DNA of 64,000 nt from Henckelia pumila (lineage: Eukaryota > Streptophyta > Magnoliopsida > Lamiales > Gesneriaceae), in the NCBI RefSeq assembly GCF_033568475.1, contig NW_027331831.1:434001-498000 (forward strand), given 5' to 3'. The notes under the pieces were generated by a model, which was given only the letters and a program-made list of their open reading frames with translations, made no database searches and was not told the DNA's origin. Positions 59,180 to 64,000 of the stretch are shown here, in pieces. A program made the translations under genes and the position numbers. Position 1 is the stretch's first letter. Every line of letters starts with the position of its first letter.

Positions 59180-62100
59180 TCAAAAGTACAAAGCAAACAA
59201 CTCAGGATATTCAGCCCGCATATAGCTCTCGGTTTCCCAAGTTGCTTCTTCAACGCCTCGGTGCTGCCACTGTACCATCACAAGTGGTATAGTCTTGTTC
59301 CGAAGAATTTTCTCCTTCCTATCTAGGATACGGAGTGGTCGTTCAACAAAAGACAGATTTGGTTCTAGCTGAATATCAGTATGCTGGATAATATGAGATT
59401 CATCAGCTATGTACTGTCAAAGTAACGACACATGAAAAACATTATGTATACTGGAAAGAGATGGCGGTAACGCCAAACGATATGCAACATCTCCAATCTT
59501 CTCTAGTATCTGGAAAGGCCCAATGAAACGAGGTGACAACTTGCCTTTCACACCGAATCTCATCATCTTCCTAAAAGGTGACACTCGTAGGAACACATAT
59601 TCACCAGGCTCAAACTGAAGTGGCCTGCGGTGAATATTAGCGTAACTGGCTTGCCGATCTTGAGCAGCTTTGATCCTCCGCTTGATCAAATCTACCTTGT
59701 CTACAATCTGCTGCACCAATTTAGGACCCTCGACTTGTCGTTCTCCGACTTCATCCCAGAATAACGGAGTACGACACTGTCGACCGTACAATGCCTCGAA
59801 AGGTGCCATATTAATACTACGATGATAACTGTTATTGTAGGCAAATTCGATCAAAGGTAACTGATCCTGCCAAGATAAGCTAAAATCCATGACAGAAGAA
59901 CGTAGCATATCCTCCAGCGTACGAATTGTCCGCTCTGACTGCCCATCAGTCTCCGGATGATATGCAGTGCACAAACTTAGAGTGGTACCCAAAACCTGCT
60001 GAAAACTACCCCAAAAATGTGAGGTAAATCGCGGGTCTCTATCATTAACTATACTCACTGGAATCTCATGTAATCGCACTATCTCCTGGACATATAAGTA
60101 TGCCATACGATCATAAGAATACTCCCGGTAGTAAGGAATAAAGTGTGCTAATTTCGTCAAACGGTCAACAACGACCCAGATAGCATCACACTGACGTGAA
60201 GTCATAGGCAAGTGGGTGACAAAATCCATAGTCACGTGCTCCCACTTCCATTTGGGAATCTCAAGATTATGCTGTAATCCACCTGGTCGTCGGTGTTCAG
60301 CCTTGACCTGTTGACAAACCAAACATCTCGAAACAAATTGATACACACTCCGCTTCATCCCTTTCCACCAGAATATAGTTCGCAAGTCCTTATACATTTT
60401 CATGCTTCCTGGATGAACTAATAATCGACTCCTGTGAGCTTGAGAAATAATATCGTTCCTGAGTTCCGCAACATCAGGTACAACCACTCGATTAGATAAA
60501 CATAATAATCCATCTGCCTGAAAATGGAATCCAGATGTATTACCCCCATTGGCTAGACGTGCCAAACACTGAGTCTTAACATCAGATATCTGAGCATCTC
60601 TGATCCGAGAATACAATGCTGGCTTAGATAATATAGTATACAAATGAATTCCATTTCTTCCATTCTTGTGCTTGAGTGTAAAACTCAATTAATAGCATTC
60701 TTGAGCCAAATGAGATATTTCACTAGTCTGAAGTGCAGAAAGTCTCACCTGCCGACTCAAGGCATCAACAGTAAGATTAGCAGAACCTGGATGATATTTG
60801 ATTTCACAATCATAATCCTTAAAAAGATCCATCCAGCACCTCTGTCGCATATTCAACTCTGCCTGAGTGAATAAATACTTCAAACTCTTGTGATCCGTGA
60901 ATATCTCAAATTTCTCGCCATAAAGATAATGCCTCCAAATCTTGAGTGCAAATACAATGGCGGCTAACTCGAGATCATGTACTGGATAATTATTCTCATG
61001 CGTCTTCAACTGTCGAGAATCATAGGAAATAACATGTCCATGTTGTGTAAGAACACGTCCTAACCCCTGACCAGAGGCATCAGTATAGACAACATAACCT
61101 CCTGATCCAGAAGGTAGAGCTAACACAGGTGCAGTAGTAAGATGTCTACGCAGCTCGTGAAATGACTCCTCACAATCCGAGGACCATATGAAGGCAACAT
61201 CTTTTCGTGTAAGCTGTGTCAAAGGCCTGGCCAACTGTGCAAAATTCTCGATGAACCGACGGTAATAACCCGCTAGACCCAAGAAACTACGAATCTCAGC
61301 AACCGTCATCAGACGAGACCAATTCAGCACTGCCTCTATCTTACTTGGATCAACAGATATTCCTTCACTAGAAATTACATGACCGAGAAACACTATCCGA
61401 TCAAGCCAGAATTCACACTTGCTCAATTTCGCATACAACTGCTTATCTCGTAACGTCTGTAAAACAATTCTCAGATGTTTTGCATGTTCATCCTTGTCAT
61501 GAGAATAGACAAGAATATCATCAATGAAGACGATGACAAATCTATCCAGATATTCTCGAAATACCTGATTCATCAGATTCATAAAGACTGCCGGTGCATT
61601 CGTCAAACGGAATGGCATCACCAGAAATTCATAATGCCCGTATGTGGTCCTGAAAGCAGTCGTAGAAATATCTGAGTCTCGTACCCGCATCTGGTGGTAT
61701 CCAGATCTCAGATCTATCTTTGAGTAAACAGAAGTACCTTGTAGTTGATCGAACAAATCATCAATTTGTGGCAAAGGATACTTTATTCTTGATGGTGACA
61801 CGATTTAACTTTTTGTAGTCAATACATAATCGCATCGATCCATCCTTCTTCTTGACGAACAAAACAGGTGCTCTCCACGGAGAAACACTCGGACAAATAT
61901 ATCCCTTATCAAGAAGATCCTGCAACTTCTGTTTCAATTCCCTCATCTCTGACAGTGCCAGACGATAAGGTGCTCGGGATATAGGCGTAGTTCCTGGTAC
62001 TAGATCAATACCAAATTCAACCTCTCGAACTGGAGGAAAACCAAGAATCTCATCAGGGAATACATCAGGAAACTCGCTGACAATCGGTAACTGATCGATA

Positions 62101-63549
62101 TCCGGACTACTCGTAGACATGACATGCCTTCAGAGTCGGTACAATTGGCATCGGAGGTCGCGCACCCTCACCATAAAAGTACCAGCTATCACCCGCATCC
62201 GGATGAAACTGTACCAGACGCTGATAACAATCCACAGTAGCGTGATACAAAGTCAAAATATCTATTTTCAAAATACAATCAAAATCTGCCATCGCTAATA
62301 TCCTCATATTAGCCGATAACACATTACCCTCAAACTCTAGAAGGCAACCCATCACTAGACGCTTAGTTACTACCTCCTGCTCCAGCGGAGTAGATACAAC
62401 TAAATCCATATCTAATGATACATAAGGTAATCTATGTCTCTTAACAAAACGGCTAGAAATAAAGGAATGCGATGCTCCAGTATCAATTAAAACAGGTGCA
62501 GGAGTACCACATAACAAAAAGGTACCTACCAACATGCGATCGCTTCCCTCAGTATCCTGATCCTGAGACAGAGCAAATACCTGCCCCTGAGTCTGTGGAT
62601 GATAACCAGAAGAACTCTGTGGTGCTGGCTGCTAACGTGGAAAAGTAGAAGCCTGAGATCCAACCTGTGATCCCGATCCACTAGCAAAACCCATACGCTG
62701 AGTACAATCTCTCCGCAGATGTCCCTGCTCACCAAAAATATAACAAGCACCAGTAACCTTCTGACATGAAGCTGCAGGATGTTTCCCTCCACAGTGGCTG
62801 CAAAATTCCTCCTTCTTCTTCTTCTTCCCGAAACGGAATGTACCTCGTGAACCACGAGAACCAGACGAATTAGTAGGAATAGAAAAAGACATAGGTCCAG
62901 ATTGCACAACAGATTGAGCTCTAGGCTCAAAAGATCCACTAGGCTGTCCTGGCATCATCAACTGTGCCCGCTTGTTGCTGGTCTCCACAAGACGGCAACG
63001 GTTCACCAAAGTCTCATAAGATGTCAGATCATCACAGACGACAACTTGTGAGTAGATATCTTGATTCAAGCCTTGCAGAAAGATATCATACTTGGACGCA
63101 TCACTGTCACTGATATGGGGACTGAAAGGTAGCAGATCAAGAAATTGTTGCTGATATTGATCAATATTCATTGATCCTTGCCTCAGAATAAGCAACTCCA
63201 TCGATCGTGTCTGGTGAACAACTGGAGGAAAATACAGTTTTTGAAACTGCTGACAGAAATCTCCCCAAGTCACCTGTCCTCTCTCAGTACGTGCCTGAGC
63301 AGCCTTGGCATCCCACCAAAAACGTGCTCGATCCTCTAAAACGAATTCTAGAACTTCCAATTTCTGCTCCTCAGTGCAATCGAAAGATCAAAAAAGCACT
63401 CTCGAGTTTGGATATCCAACTTCTTGCTTGTTCAAGATTCTCGCCTCCCACCAAGGGTTTCGGTCCTACTTGCATGAACTCATTAATAGTGTAGCGACGT
63501 CTACCCTCATGAGGACGATACTGATCATCACGATGGCGATGATGACGAT
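59180..63549 (-). pseudogene. gag-pol of the second chromovirus, broken
   Basis: From right to left: gag (63549-62632) with a frameshift near 63370, GDFCQQF..YFPP and zinc knuckles CSHCGGKHPAASC and CYIFGEQGHLRRDC, where the second Cys of the latter is Phe; a stop at 62632; protease with [14 protein letters not shown] (62535-62107); a frameshift near 62110; reverse transcriptase with a frameshift near 61790, [11 protein letters not shown], an intact FIDD at about 61520, and PFRLTNAP where PFGLTNAP is usual; RNase H ([19 protein letters not shown]); a stop at about 60690; integrase (60688-59417) with the zinc finger CLVCQQVKAEHRRPGG and DDE core; a stop at 59417-59419; and a chromodomain (59416-59180, RILDRKEKILRNKTIPLVMVQW). 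The gag/protease region shows more damage than the RT-RNase H-integrase part. The copy is inactive. Confidence 0.9.
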
Positions 63550-64000
63550 CAGGGGCGAATCCAGTATTTAAAATTTGGGGGGGCCGCATATGAATAAAAT
63601 CAACGTGCGGCGATATCGAAGCTACCAATTTCCAACTAGTACTATTAGTTTCACTCTTTTAACTTGTGTTTTATGCATTATTTTCTTAAAAATTTATGTT
63701 TGAGTGTGAGATAGAAAGGAAAAAAATTGAAAAAAAAAAATTGTTCAAGGGCCACAATGATCTTGTCATATTAACGAAATCAAATTTTAACATAATAAAA
63801 CTCCTATTTTTTGTGTCATGTTATTTTAAATTTTAATTTAAAGTTTAGAAGTATTTTTTTAACTAATTTTTTACACCTTTTTTAATACGAAAAAAGTGAG
63901 TTCAAATAAATTTTAAAAATAAAGTTTTAGTTTTATAAAAAATACTCACGCATAACATCGGAAAAATAAAGTAATTCAATTTAATAAATATTTAATAATA
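63550..64000. mobile_element. Left terminus of a hAT-like element, runs out of window
   Basis: Gag sequence stops abruptly at 63549, and CAGGGGCGAATCCAG begins, a close match to the plant hAT terminus CAGGGGCGGA(G/T)CCA. The rest is AT-rich and non-coding. If correct, atgacgat (63542-63549) should recur 8 bp beyond its other end outside the window. Confidence 0.55.

Larger units (their letters stand above)
57570..63549 (-). mobile_element. Second Tekay-like chromovirus, 5' part missing from view
   Basis: A minus-strand Ty3/gypsy element. Its 3' LTR is 57570-59059 (TGTAGTGACCC...GGGTTACTACA), preceded internally by the polypurine tract AGGTGGGGAGAA. Gag, protease, reverse transcriptase, RNase H, integrase and chromodomain follow in order to 63549. 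There the gag is cut by a hAT-like terminus, so the 5' LTR is not in the window. The chromodomain places it in the same clade as the element at 6275-15296, but the LTRs are unrelated in sequence. Confidence 0.88.

Overview
The window is nuclear DNA of a flowering plant, most likely a eudicot. The evidence is GT-AG introns in plant-type genes, AT-rich intergenic DNA, and a dense load of plant Ty1/copia and Ty3/gypsy elements and MITEs. An accessory reading frame in the large copia element resembles, from memory, hypothetical proteins that are abundant in Lamiales/Gesneriaceae genomes. That points to Lamiales, but it is inference.

Layout. (1) 1240-16172 holds a non-autonomous Tat-like Ty3 element with 433-bp LTRs and TSD ccatc. 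It carries gag, no pol, and a roughly 1.6-kb minisatellite. A younger 9-kb Tekay-type chromovirus (6275-15296, TSD tgtga) has split its gag. (2) 16173-18577 is gene-free with two clean MITEs: a Mutator type with 9-bp TSD and a hAT type with 8-bp TSD. (3) 18995-32300 is a short-LTR (TRIM-like) tandem array opened by three later insertions: a Tourist-like MITE, a 12.3-kb SIRE-type copia element (19739-31998) and a hAT MITE. The SIRE element carries an extra sense reading frame and two antisense gene-like cassettes with their own TATA boxes. (4) 32300-37050 is intergenic and includes an inverted dimer of a foldback repeat. (5) 37243-39975 is an intact intronless CRINKLY4/ACR4-type receptor kinase. 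(6) 40591-45824 is a Tork/Tnt1-like copia element. (7) 47699-49998 (+) is an eight-exon GH10 endo-xylanase, and 50373-51863 (-) is a three-exon thaumatin-like protein with a predicted GPI tail. They converge tail to tail, 374 bp apart. (8) 53924-56201 is a PIF/Harbinger transposon with a doubly broken transposase. (9) 57570 to about 63549 is a second Tekay-like chromovirus, inserted in an older LTR fragment. Its gag is cut by a hAT-like terminus at 63550 that runs out of the window.

Only three host genes look functional: ACR4-like, GH10 xylanase and GPI-type thaumatin-like. All are secretory or cell-surface proteins, and two probably act at the cell wall. Every transposon reading frame of appreciable size is broken by stops or frameshifts, except the two antisense ORFs in the SIRE element, which are intact. 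LTR pairs differ by about 5.5% in the outer Tat-like element (24 of 433 by eye) and about 3% in the Tork element. The inner Tekay element also looks near 3% from partial comparison, consistent with the nesting order.
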